64,000 bases of DNA, from assembly GCA_022478985.1 (NCBI GenBank), contig JAKSZP010010621.1, positions 1 to 64,000 of the forward strand. The letters are read 5' to 3'. The translations under genes and the position numbers were made by a program. The notes below the pieces were generated by a model. That model saw only the letters and a list, made by a program, of their open reading frames with translations. It ran no database searches and was not told the DNA's origin. This document shows positions 44,691-55,322 of this stretch, in pieces (the first letter of the stretch is position 1; each line of letters starts with the position of its first letter). The stretch comes from Massospora cicadina. Lineage: Eukaryota > Entomophthoromycota > Entomophthoromycetes > Entomophthorales > Entomophthoraceae.

Positions 44691-45253
44691 TGTCATGATT
44701 CTGATATGACTGGACAATAATTGTGGGAAAGATAGGGCGGATTGGTAAGAATCTGCCAAAAATGATATCAGTTATGTTTATTTGAGTGCCTTGAGATGAG
44801 GCGATATTGGGATATAATGGGTTATTATTGGATCGCCTCTATAGAAGGTGATAAGGCGATAAGGCGATGTCAACATTTGACAAATACAAAGTAAATTGCC
44901 TACAATTAGGGTGATAGAAGAATATAGAATGGTAAGCCAAATTTGAGGAGAATCGGCGGAATAGAATAGCACAAGCTATGAGAGCAGTATCACCTGAAGC
45001 TGCTGTATATAAGTGAGATGGGCGATTGAGAGTAAGAGGTTGTTAGTAGTAGAGCAATAACAGGACAGCGAAATATCGCTGTATTTATTAAGTTAAATAA
45101 ATAGTCAATTGGGGCAATTGCTCCTATTTTTAAGTATATTTTCAAGTGTGTCTGAAGGACCAATGATCCCCACATTGTCTGTCTGTTGCTCAGTGGGTTC
45201 GACCTGTACAAACAACATGGCGGATCCTAATAATACCATCTGATTTTATAGCA
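44691..45253 (+). repeat. 5' LTR of element C
   Basis: Starts TGTCATGATTCTG, ends ATTTTATAGCA. It contains TGTATATAAG (45005-45014) as a possible TATA region and AAATAAATAG (45096-45105) as a possible polyadenylation signal. It is equal in length to the 3' LTR. Confidence 0.92.
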
Positions 45254-45254
45254 G

Positions 45255-45272
45255 TGGTGCTCACTACAGGGG
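45255..45272 (+). promoter_or_regulatory. primer-binding site of element C
   Basis: TGGTGCTCACTACAGGGG, one base after the 5' LTR. It is identical to the site in D and differs by one base from that in B. Confidence 0.75.
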
Positions 45273-45399
45273 GCCTATTGATCAACCACCAAGTAATCCG
45301 GAACTCCAGTTGTCAGCCATGCCTTACCAAATTTGTGTTGCTGGGGAATCTTCACGGAACACTGCACCAGCTGGATATGAGAGCTCAAGCTTACCTTAG

Positions 45400-47200
45400 A
45401 TGTGGTGCTCAAAAAACCAAGATGAACTCCTTCATTAACGAGATGCTGTCATGCATCAGCTTGATAGCACGTTTAGCCAAATACAAATCTTGGGACAACA
45501 AAACAAAGAACTCGTCAACTGGTTGAATAATACCACCAAATGGCTGCAGTGCGAAGAGCGAAAATTGACCAATACCTCTTGGTCTTCTCGCTGGGACAAG
45601 GATGACCATCAAGAGGGGGCATCATATGAGGAAGAATATGACGCTGGTCAGAGCTACTACACCTAGGATGGTAGTACTGGATATGAATATGAGTTGGAAC
45701 GCCACTTCCCTCAAGTGATGGTGATACCACCCATGGCAGAAGGACATGCTACCCCTGAAGTGGTGGACATCCCAACTTTAGCGGATCCATCTTCTCATCA
45801 GGAAACTACTTTCAGATCTTGACACATTCCTCAGTATGGGCCAAAACCTCATGAACGGGATGAGGAGTTTAATATCAAAAAATTACCTCCATTTGATCAA
45901 AATGGAAACATTCATGGGTTCTTCAAATGGTTTGAGTTTGCAGCAGAAGGTGCATCTGATAGATGGAAGGCTAAGTTGTTGATATCTACCTTGATGTCAA
46001 AAGTGCCAATCATGTCTCATGTTACCTCCCAAGTAGCTCTGTCACCTATAATGATGTGAAGGATACCGTACTCCGCCTTTTTGGAGGTACCTCAAAGATG
46101 TCACAGCGGAAAGAAGAATTCTTAATGATTGGATCCCGCCAAAATGAGACTCTTCTGGAGTTTGCTGATTGATTCACAATGGAAGCCCATGTGCTGATTG
46201 GGGCAGGGTACTTAGCAGAAGCCAATGTATGCATTGCCATGACCTCCGCAGTGAAGCCATATTAAGAGCTTCACAATGTCATTTCGCCACTTCTGGATGA
46301 TGACGTACCTTTGCTCAAGATTGTACAGTTTTTGCGTTGAAAATTTCCTAACTTTCCACCATCAAATATGGAATGAAAGGCTACTGCCACTACTGCACCC
46401 TCTTATTCTGAATAATACTCTTGTTTGACTCCAGCTCTGTTTAGTAATCCTTGACCTTTCTATAACTCTGCACCTTTTCCTCAGCTGAATTGTACTCAAC
46501 AGTTCAATCAGCGTCAATGGGCTGGCCATGAAAACCATCAGCAACACAGCTATCTACCAGGACCTAGCTATGCCGAATGTCAACAATCATCTTACTGACC
46601 TGGGGCTGGTTACGCTGAATGACCCCAAACTTTCCGGTCTGGACCCTCTTATGATAATCAAGGACGTTGTTCTTATGGGGGTTAACAGCTACAAATGCAG
46701 TCGCCCTTGTCATTTGGTAAAATTCTGCCATAACCGCCATGTGAACTATGTACACCAAGGTCAATACTATCATGGAAAAGATGGAGTGGATTAGAGATGG
46801 GACCATCTACCTCCGCGACACTAACTTGAAACGTCCCCAAATCAATAGTAGTATACCCTGCGGAAGTCCCTCAATATGATGATGAACTTTTATATCAACA
46901 GCCAGTTGGAGGAGTAAATGTAATGACACGAGCTCAAGCCAAGGCGGCGGAAGAAGAAGAATCCCCAGAACAACCAAATCCATATGCCTGTCAAATTCTT
47001 GATCAAGATTCCTTGGACAAACTCAATTCTGCACGGATGCACCAACTCTGAAAGGAGTAAACGTCACCCTTCCGGTAGATGCCATTGTCAAAGAATACCC
47101 CAAGTTGGTGAGGGGATAATGTGTTTTCTTGAAAAAAAAGAGCCCGTAGATGTTCACATATTAAACAGTCAATATTCTTCTTATTCTGAGTGTACATACT
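45400..47200 (+). pseudogene. gag of element C
   Basis: The N-terminal part (45451-45666) reads LGQQNKELVNWLNNTTKWLQ, likely helical. The capsid-like part (about 45840-46330) reads IKKLPPFDQNGNIHGFFKWF, then LLISTLMSKVP, VKDTVLRLFGGTSKMSQRK and TMEAHVLIGAGYL in changing frames. The nucleocapsid knuckle at about 46688-46730 reads SYKCSRPCHLVKFC, in which the first Cys is Ser and the Gly before His is Cys. The C-terminal segment before the protease is acidic. Several stops and frameshifts show that it is dead. Confidence 0.75.
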
Positions 47201-48050
47201 GTGATATTTTTGTAGCAAAAATTAGGGTTCACGCTACAATAGATGCTGGTGCTCCAGTCAACATAGTTTCCACTAAATTGATGGCAAAGTTGACGTTGAA
47301 ACCTGATGTGGACCATTGAATGGTTTATGGAACTGCTGGAGCAGTAAGCACCATCTTTATGGGACTTATAGTGCGCTACCTCTGCGCTTTGGGTCCATTG
47401 TCATTGTAGCCCCAGTGATTGTGCTACCAAATGAAAACTATGCCATGTTAATAGGAACTACTTTCCTGTGCCATTTCAGGCTGTCATTAATATAAATGAG
47501 GAGACCCTCGCCATTCTGGGTCAGTGGATCCCAATTTACTTTACCACTAGTGGAGTACCGAAGGATCTGGTGCATATGAGTCATATCAACCTTGCCTATA
47601 GTGATGGGGTGATGCCAGTTCGCTATCGCTGACTAAAGCACAAGACTTGTCCTCTTCACCAGCAGATATATTAATATCAAGGGATACCTCTTCAAGCGGC
47701 AGGGCCTATATCTATTCCTTCTGGCCATCAAGTATTAGTGAACACTGAGCTAGAAGTGGAAGTGCCTAGTGGGTTTTATGAGAAAGTCATTGGGCTCTAC
47801 CATCAAATGTGGTTTGAGCCGCATGTGGCTCCAGGGATTATACTTCTGGGACATGGAGAGATTAAGGTTTTGTTAGCAAACCTCCAGAGCAAACCAATGC
47901 AAATCCGCCAACACCAAATTGTAGCGTATTTACATCTGATTCCAATAGACAAGGTCCTTCAGGTTTATGATTTTGGGTTGTTGGACAAATTTGGTCTACC
48001 AGTCAAGGCACCAACTGGCATACTAATGGTGGTACCATGAAGTATTCTCA
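47200..48050 (+). pseudogene. protease and RT linker of element C
   Basis: ATIDAGAPVNIVSTKLMAKL (47230-47289) holds the active-site triad as DAG, so Thr/Ser is replaced by Ala. The flap block and ENYAMLIGTTFLC (about 47440) follow in a shifted frame. The 47738-48040 frame (LGHGEIKVLLANLQSKPMQI) is the linker between protease and RT. The protease would mature Gag-Pol. Confidence 0.7.
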
Positions 48051-48139
48051 TAGGACTATTGAAAGAACAAAAAGACCAAGCAATAACTTTATTTCAGAAG
48101 TATAAGGGGATTTTTGCTGTCAACAATCATGATTTAGGG

Positions 48140-49480
48140 TTTGCTCGGGGTGGTCCATCAAGTAGACACAGGATATCATCCCCCCATAAGGTCTTGGCTG
48201 ATCCGCCGATTGAGGGCAGCGGAAGACATTGTCACTGACGAAATTGACAAGCTTCTGGAGCAAGGGATGATTGAACTGTCCAAGAGTCCATGGGCTTCAC
48301 CCATTCTGATTGTAAAAAAAGGTGGCACCAACCGCGTAGTAATAGACTACCGGAAGCTCAACAGTATTACAAAAAAGGATTTGTATCCCTTGCCCAGAAT
48401 CAACAATGCTCTGGACCGATTAGGGGGTGCATGCTACTTTTCTGCAATGGACTTAATATCAGGCTACTGGCAAACTGAGTTACCTGCGGCGGAGCAAAAA
48501 AAATGCGCTATAATCATTACCAAAGGCTATTTTTAACCAACGTGGATGCCTCAAAGGCTGTGAAACGCCCCAGCCATGTTTCAGCGAGCCATGGATACTA
48601 TTCTTGGTGACCTTAAACTGTCATGTGTCCTTGTATACCTCAACAATATTAACATTTTCTCTTAAACCTTTTCAGAGCATCTCAATCACTTAGAAGCTGT
48701 ATTCCACTGGCTGGTTGAGGAGAATATTAAAATTAAACCTCAAAAATGTAACTTCTTCAAAGATCAGCTGGAATACCTGGGGTTTGTAGTAGACTCTAAG
48801 GGGATGAAACCACAGCCATCTAAGGTGGAGGCCATCAGCAAAATAACTACACCCAATAGAAAATGTGATATACTGGTATTTTTGGAAATGGTCAGTTACT
48901 TATGGCGCTTTATCACTAATTTTAGCTATATTGGGGGCCACTATTCGAGTTGTTAAAAAAATGATGCTGTGTTTGAATGGATGAAATGACGTCAATATGC
49001 TTTCAATACACTTTGTACAACGTTGATCAGTGCACCGGTGTTACACTATTTTAACTTTGATTGGGAGTTTATTATGCAGATGGATGCGTACCTTTCTGCT
49101 GTTGGGGCAGTACTTTCTCAGAAAGATGACAAAGGAGAGGAACATCCTGTATCATACTGTAGTTGAAACATGAACTGCCATGAGCGTAATTATACTGTGA
49201 CTGAGTGGTAGTGCTTAGCAGTGATCTACACATATAAGCAATTCAAAGTGTATGTACATGGGGTAAAGTTTAAAGTTGTAACAGATCATGCATCATTACG
49301 CTAGTTGCAGAACCTCAAAGAACTGGAAGGTCATTTGGCTCGATGGGCTCTTAAGCTGCAGGCCTATGACTTTGAGAACCTCCATTGGCCAGGAGTAAAG
49401 CATCAGAATGCTGACTGTTTATCTCAATTGCCGACTATTATGGTGACAGTGGACCTCAGCGACGTGATGTATGATAAGAT
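48140..49480 (+). pseudogene. reverse transcriptase and RNase H of element C
   Basis: An open frame (48141-48536) reads EIDKLLEQGMIELSKSPWAS, RVVIDYRKLNSITKK and ACYFSAMDLISGYWQ (first catalytic Asp), then stops at a TAA. The rest of the palm reads NAPAMFQRAMDTILGDLKL and VYLNNINIF: the YxDD box at 48636-48647 is YLNN, so both catalytic Asp residues are Asn. RNase H (49076-49450) reads MQMDAYLSAVGAVLSQKDD, NCHERNYTVTEW, VVTDHASL and ADCLSQLPT. The polymerase cannot be active. Confidence 0.88.
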
Positions 49481-49599
49481 GCTCAGAGAAAATATGATGA
49501 CAAATTGCCCCAAGTGAGTAAAGTGTTAAATGAGATGTGAACAAATACCTTCCAATGGAATGGGGAACTGTACAAGCGGATAGGCAATTCCACAGTGAA

Positions 49600-50690
49600 T
49601 TTTCCGCACCCCTCAACATGACTGGGAATCATTATGAGCGCTCACAAGGCAGTTGGGCATGGTGGAGTGTGTAAGACCATGGAGTTGTTATGCTCACAGT
49701 ACTATTGGGAAAGTATGAGCTTTGATGTTCTCAAAACTATTTCCTGTTGCCATCAGTGCCAAGTGGAGAAGCCATTTTGCTGTAAGACTTCATACTGGTT
49801 AGTGAAGCCACATTTTGCTTAGCACATGGTTTCCCTTGATGTCGTTGGCCCCTTGCCAACAGGAGCCAACTGGTGTAAGTACATTCTTGTGGCTATCAAT
49901 TACTTGACCTGGTGGGTCAAAGTGAGGGTGATATGAGACTTGGGGGTGGTTACTGTGGCCAGGTTTGTGATGGAATGCATTATTCAGTGACATGGCTGCC
50001 CTCAGTTTATTCTCACTGACAACAGAACCAACTTCACTCACACATCCTACCCAAACTGAATGAGCTTATGGGAATCCGCAGGGTTCTGACGACCCCATAC
50101 CACCCCAAATCCAATGGAATGGTCAAACGAGTGAATGAAACTCTGGTGAACATACTATGAGAATTAGTAATGGATTGACCTTCCAATTTGGAGCTCTCTC
50201 CTTTCCACTGCCATGTTCGCCTATAACATTAGCTACCATTCTGCCATGGGGAAGAGTCCCTTCCAACTACTATATGGTCAACACCCAGCTCTTCTGGCGT
50301 TACTTTATCAGTGTGTAGAAGACACCGATGGACTGGAACCCCACCACTATTTGACTAACCTCACAAACTTTCTGATCAAACTGCAAGCTGAAGCATATTC
50401 CTTCAGCTTAGCCAAGGAGATCAGGAATCAGGCTGCTGATCAGGCACATCATAGCAGGCTGGTGCTGTTCAAGGAAGGCGATATGGTTCTCTTCCATGAC
50501 CAACATGGATTTGGGTAGAAACACAAGCTGGCCAGTATTTGGATTGGTCCGTTCAAAGTTATAGAGAAAACTGGAGTCGACACATATACCATAAAGGATC
50601 CTGCAAGTGGTTGGATCATTAACCAAGTACATGCAAAGTTCCTCTGACCATACAAACAATAGTAGCCTTATTGTCCAGTCAAGGAGGGTG
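49600..50690 (+). pseudogene. integrase of element C
   Basis: The zinc domain is readable (49634-49822): AHKAVGHGGVCKTMELL, then SCCHQCQVEKP. The core follows in changed frames with SLDVVGPLPTGANW (first Asp), FILTDNRTNF (second Asp) and GMVKRVNETLVNI, where the catalytic Glu is Lys (about 50122). The C-terminal frame (50213-50518) reads MFAYNISYHSAMGKSPFQLL and DMVLFHDQHGFG; DPASGWIINQVHAKFL ends the protein. A polypurine tract (AAGGAGGGTG, 50681-50690) precedes the 3' LTR. Confidence 0.85.
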
Positions 50691-50693
50691 TAA

Positions 50694-51256
50694 TGTCATG
50701 ATTTTGATATGACTAGACAATAATTGTGGGACAGCTAGGTTGGATTGGTAAAAATCTGCCAAAAATGATATCAGTTATGATTATTCAAGTGCCTTGAGAT
50801 GAGGCGATATTGGGATATAATGGGTTATTATTGGATCACCTCTATAGAAGGTGATAAGTCAATAAGGCAATGTTGACATTTGACGAATATGAAGTAAATT
50901 GCCTACAATTAGGGTGATGGAAGATTAGAGAATGGTAAGCCAAATTTGAGGAGAATCGGTGGAATGGAATAGCCCAAGCTATGAGAGAAGTATTGCCTGA
51001 AGCTGCTGTATATAAGCGAGATGGGCGATTGAGAGAAGGAGGTTGTTAATAGTAGAGCAATAACAGGACAGCAAAAGATCACTTTATTTATTAAAATAAA
51101 TAAAGAGTCAATTGGGGCAATTGCTCCTATTTTTAAGTATATTTTCAAGTGTGTCCAAAGGACTGACGATCCCCACAATGTCTGTCTGTTGCTCAGTGGG
51201 TTCGACCTGTACAAACAACATGGCGGATTCTAATGATACTGTCCAATTTTATAACA
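50694..51256 (+). repeat. 3' LTR of element C
   Basis: Starts TGTCATGATTTTG, ends ATTTTATAACA, 563 bp. CCACG follows. It matches the 5' LTR throughout with scattered substitutions. Confidence 0.92.
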
Positions 51257-52850
51257 CCACGTTCACTGGAGCACCCATATCAAGGATGGCTAGAACGTGC
51301 ACCTTATTGATGGCAACCTTTACCTTAGTTAATGTGCTACCAAAAGCAGGGGGAGGGCGAGAACCTCCTTCAAATGGTGAGTGGAGGCAAGGCATTGAGC
51401 CATCACAGGGCATCTGTTTTTAATATATTGGAGGGTATGAACATGCTGGGTGGATCGGATCACTGTCCCAATAAGCTGGTCAGCATCACTAGTGGTATCA
51501 ATCACCTCTGAAAACCTCAACAACTGTTGAAGGTAGGCTTGTCGTGGTATCATGGCTATATCAACTCTTTCAGGCTTCAACCTATTTGGAATCTGCACTT
51601 CTATTGAAGCTCCCAGGACATAATATCCTGCATCTTCACCTTCCCCTTCAGACTCATCATCAGAGGGATTGTCAATGCACCTCAACAAGTTACTAAGAGG
51701 GGGTAGAGAAACTGGCTTAATCTCCTCACATGTGAGGGTTTTGTCGCTCTTATCTACCCTTTTGACTTTTGAAGGGAGCATTGTAGCTGTACCAAAATTT
51801 GAAGAAGCCATTGGAAGTGCAATTGCTTTGACTTTTGCCTTAGAAGTGACCGGCTTGGGCTGCCCCATATCTGCAGGTTTTGAACTAGGGGCAGCCTGAA
51901 TTGAGGCTGAGGAGGATTAATGCAGCGGCTTAGATGGATGTGATACTTATCCCCCTTAGTAGATTGTTTGGCAAGAGTGGAACCAGGCAAAGTGATAACT
52001 GACTTCACCGTCTGAGCTTTTGAGCCTGAATCTGGAGGGGAGCGCTTCCCCATAACTGCCAATATTTTATGGCTATCCTCACATGGTGGAGGAGTATTTC
52101 GTCACTGCAGCTCTGCAGAAGCTGGGTTCCAGAGGGAGATAGCCATTGAAGTGACTGGAGGGGGCAGAGTTGTTTCTCTTCTTGTAGCTCTTTACATATG
52201 TTTAAATCCATGAAAATCAGCCACTGCTAGCAGACCTCTTTAAAATCCTTTACTGTTCAAAAGGTGCGCTTGACTGCAGAGATGTGCATTGCTAAAAATG
52301 GATAAGATGCCAATCTAGCCACAATAGCAGCAATAGCATCATCTAGAGAAAGCAGTTTGGCCTACTACAGAAGTTGAGTTTTGCTATAGAATTGCTCAAC
52401 AAACGAGGGGATTGATTCTCACACTTGCAGGATAAGGCATATAAGGACCTGTTTTTGCCGTTGTAAACTCTTCTTGGAACCAAATTCATGTATCAGCGCT
52501 TGTTTAATCTTCACCCAGGTAGTAAGTGTGGCCATATGAGGAACCATGATATCCTGAGCCATCCAACTCAAGCAGGGAAGGATAAACTTGGTTTTTGATG
52601 GTCAGTAACTCCTTCCATTGCAGATTAATAAACATAAAGAAAGGTGGCAATACTGTCCTCACCAGGTGTGAACTTATCTCTAAATGGAGGTTTGAGAATA
52701 ATAGGGGAGGGCCCAGAAGGGCCTTGTGAAGAGTGCTGTTCAAGCCCTTTTGAGGTAGACAAAGCACTGGCTAGTTGTTGCTCTAAAGCAGCTAGCCTTG
52801 GTTCTGGGATAGTTGTCATTTTTAAACAGGAATTTGATGGTATACAGAGT
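51257..52850 (-). pseudogene. gag and protease start of element D
   Basis: Read leftwards on the minus strand: capsid-like region (about 52770-52230) in broken frames (FLYVY, AQDIMVPHMATLTTW), matching FLYVYEAAMEGV and AQEVMVPHMDALSTW in B. The open frame 51868-51329 reads LRCIDNPSDDESEGEGEDAG, then VIDTTSDADQL and STHHLKEVLALPLLL, the acidic linker before the protease. The zinc knuckle was not found and its position is frame-broken. The protease start up to the CCACG junction reads VLAILDMGAPVNVV in part, with DMG in place of DTG. It continues at 44690. Confidence 0.75.
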
Positions 52851-52868
52851 CCCCTGTAGTGAGCACCA
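52851..52868 (-). promoter_or_regulatory. primer-binding site of element D
   Basis: On the minus strand, TGGTGCTCACTACAGGGG, two bases inside the 5' LTR. It is identical to that of element C although the LTRs are unrelated. Confidence 0.75.
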
Positions 52869-52870
52869 CT

Positions 52871-53536
52871 TGTTGGATTTTAGGATTTTATTAAGCTTGC
52901 TGGTGCATTTTAGGCCTAAACTCCAACAAATAGGGAATTGAAACCACTGATAATAATAAAAATAAATAAGCACTAAAAACTAGAAAGTTGTATTTTTCAT
53001 TAGTTGCTGGGGGTAAGAAATGAATCCTTTTAATAAGTTAATACTTAATATTAAAAGTTCCAAGGCTCAAAGTTTGGATTGATTAGTAAATTCTAAATTA
53101 GATAATATAGGTGGTGGACCTATTGAATCATTTGAAACTTGCTTTAATTCATGAATTATGTGATGGTGGGCAATGACAGGTAGTTTAGATTTGTGAGATA
53201 GAGTTTAGATATATTTTACCTTATCATTTGATAGAAAAATGTTTGAACATTGTGAGGATCCCTCCAACCCTATGAAAGGGGCAGGTCTCTGCAGTATGAG
53301 TTGAACTAAATTTGTTGTAAGTCAGGGAGGGATCTCTGAATGGCTCCCTTGATTCCGCCGCACATTTGGCACAATCTGACTGCCTGAACTAATATTATTT
53401 GCCTGACTTTTATTAATAGAAGTGTTATTCCAATTTGCAGTATTCCACCAAGAATTGACCAAGGTTTTTTAGCCAATTTTTATCATGCACCTTATAACCA
53501 CTCTTTTTGATACATTGGACTTATAATTGTCTGACA
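52871..53536 (-). repeat. 5' LTR of element D
   Basis: 666 bp on the plus strand from TGTTGGATTTTAGG to TTGTCTGACA. It shares the terminal blocks GCTTGCTGGTGC and TTCCACCAAGAATTGACC with the 3' LTR but most of the middle does not align by eye, and the last about 70 bp of the family's LTR are absent. Confidence 0.75.
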
Positions 53537-54365
53537 TGAGTATTAACTTCTGCACCTGGGTATACTTTACTAGGACATTGTGAAGTATGTTGCTATGCTC
53601 CTGGGCAGCCTCAGCAGATTTGGGGGTAGGTCTTATACTTTTGATTTTCTGGCAATATATTTTGGTGCTCTGAGAAATCTAAAACAGATCCCAAAGTAAC
53701 TGTAATATGATCAGGATTATGGTCTAACAATGGGGTTTATTGAGGTAATTGAATTCTGTCAGAGATAATTGCCAAATATGAGCACTTGATGGATTAATAT
53801 CCAATTGAACCTGAATAGCATTATTAAGCTCAGGGCAATTGAATCTCTGATTGGGAGAATTGGCGGTGGGCATCCCTGCATTAGCTGAGGTTTTGGCAGT
53901 CCTGAAGGGAGTAGTTTCCCAGTACTGGGGGCCCTAGACGGAGATAAAAGTTTTTTGGAGGGTTGATCCCTGATAGCTTAGCTTTGCCAAGAACTTTCCA
54001 GGTGGTTGGAAATATAGATTCTGCTGGAGCAGCCACCTGACCTACCTGTGGCTTAGATACTACTATAGAGTCAAGGTCCCACCCTTACATTTGAACAGTT
54101 CTGTGTTGTATTGATTGCAGAGTGAGTTGCCAAGTCAGTAGGGTGCACTTAGGCAGCACCACTAATATTTTTACCACTAAAGTTAGTAGATGGATCCCAC
54201 CAGTTATACTAACCATATGGTGGAGTAGATTCTTGATAATAAACTTTTGTTACTGTGGACTGATGATTAATGAGCTAAGCTTGGTCAGTAGGATTCTTGT
54301 TTGTGATTGGAGCGGTGGAATAGATATTAGTACTGTACTAATTAGGACAGAAGGCACCGTTTAAA
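53537..54365 (-). pseudogene. decayed coding sequence, unrecognised
   Basis: On the minus strand from 54362 the frame reads ILNGAFCPN, NIYSTAPITNKNPTDQA, YYQESTPPYG, YNWWDPSTNFSGKNISGAA and TDLATHSAINTTQNCSNV, interrupted by stops. It then shifts to VAAPAESIFPTTWKVLGKAK, and later TAKTSANAGMPTANSPNQRF, INPSSAHIWQLSLTEFNYLN and PTPKSAEAAQEHSNILHNVL. It is rich in Asn, Ser, Thr and Gln. Its left end is cut by the D 5' LTR. It resembles neither gag nor pol here; it may be a broken host gene or the N-terminal gag of an unknown element. I do not recognise it. Confidence 0.45.
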
Positions 54366-55126
54366 ATTTGCTTTTGCTAAAACTACCTTTCAGGTCACTT
54401 TATGAAGTTTAAAAAGTGAGGTTTAATATGCAAAAGAAAGATTTCCTGCCTGGCTAACCACTTAAGAAATTCTTACTAAAAATAAAATCGTTTTATATAT
54501 TATTTTATATCCTATAACTCCTCCTAAGAAATTGATTAATTAGCCAAACTTGGCACAAATGGTTTATGAGGTTTAGATAACAGCATAAGTTATTTTTAAT
54601 TATCATGATTATATTAAAATAAATTAAAGTATAAATATAAATCTACTTAATAAAACCTTCACTGACTGACTAACTGAAACCTGAAACCTTCGAGTCTGAT
54701 AGGTTCAATCTATTTGGGTGAGTGGGTGAGAATTGCCAATTATTAGCTAATAATTCACCAAATTGCACACCCGAAACTGAACAAATATCAGTTATAGTTT
54801 AAGTAAACTATTAAGCAGATTTAGGATAACCAGCTCACCAGCCACGAGGGCAACAGCGAAGCTGTTAGTCCGAGTGGCTCGAGAGTAGTGTTGGCACAGC
54901 CTATAGGCTACAATGTGAGCTTATCATCTGATAAACTAAATACCGTAGCGAGGCACGGGTATCTGGATATTAGGTTTATATAAATCTAAAAACCTGCCTA
55001 ATTTGGTTCCCACAATTAATAAAATACTTTTGGCAGTTAAGTAGAAGTTGATTTAGTAGTTTGGAAGACATGTCACGTACACAATGATTTTAAATATAGA
55101 GATGTTTCGGGTAGCAGTTTGGTGTT
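54366..55126. other. AT-rich intergenic region with possible Helitron-like end
   Basis: No coding frame is seen. A CACTGACTGACTAACTGA run occurs near 54659, and ACCGTAGCGAGGCACGGGTA (54942-54961) can fold with CCGT pairing ACGG, resembling the hairpin near Helitron 3' ends. A similar decayed phrase, AACGAAGTATGGGTAAATCG, followed by CTAGT, is at 55379-55403. No helicase gene is present, so this is only a suggestion. Confidence 0.25.
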
Positions 55127-55322
55127 ATTTGATTGATTCAATGGGTTTTTTTGTTTAGCCGAGTGGTTGATGGCTTTTGTTCGAATCGATAGGACACAGT
55201 TTAGCTTTGAGGAGTGATTAGTTATTGGTTGAATTGATAAGTTCAGTTAGGTTTACCTGAGCGGTTGGTGGTTTTTGGTTGATTCGATTGAGCAATTAGA
55301 TTTGGCTGAGTGGTTTTGTTTA
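55127..55322. repeat. degenerate 48-50 bp tandem repeat upstream of the RRM gene
   Basis: Four diverged units begin near 55129, 55179, 55227 and 55276. Each has a GGTTGATTCGAT-like start and a GCCGAGTGGTT-like middle (CCGAGTGGTTGATGG, CCTGAGCGGTTGGTGG, GCTGAGTGGTTTTG). A related partial unit occurs near 55450. It lies about 450 bp before the start codon. Confidence 0.6.

Larger units (their letters stand above)
44691..51256 (+). mobile_element. complete Ty3/gypsy retrotransposon C nested in D
   Basis: A 6566-bp plus-strand element with two 563-bp LTRs (44691-45253, 50694-51256) and an exact CCACG duplication (44686-44690, 51257-51261). It has a primer-binding site (45255), gag, protease, RT, RNase H and integrase. 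It is inserted in the protease gene of D, whose frame is restored when C and one CCACG are removed. The LTRs show roughly 11 differences in the first 150 bp by eye. Stops in all domains and a changed RT active site make it inactive. Element A is a related family. Confidence 0.93.
40517..53536 (-). mobile_element. Ty3/gypsy retrotransposon D with mismatched LTRs, interrupted by element C
   Basis: Minus-strand element with 3' LTR 40517-41286, pol 41287-44690, the nested element C with its CCACG duplication, then the rest of protease, gag (51262-52850), primer-binding site and 5' LTR 52871-53536. The two LTRs share only their ends and scattered blocks and differ in length (770 and 666 bp). The flanking bases also differ (TTGGG left, TGAGT right). 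The left flank is element E, the right an unrelated coding remnant. The element is therefore probably a recombinant between two related copies. Pol and gag contain many stops. Confidence 0.8.

Noticed and set aside
45195..45215. GGGTTCGACC in the C LTR as part of a tRNA gene
   Set aside because: It lies within an LTR, is repeated in the partner LTR, and no tRNA fold is present.
55180..55200. GTTCGAATC, a tRNA T-loop-like motif
   Set aside because: No A box, no cloverleaf and no acceptor stem could be found around it; it is part of the 48-bp repeat.
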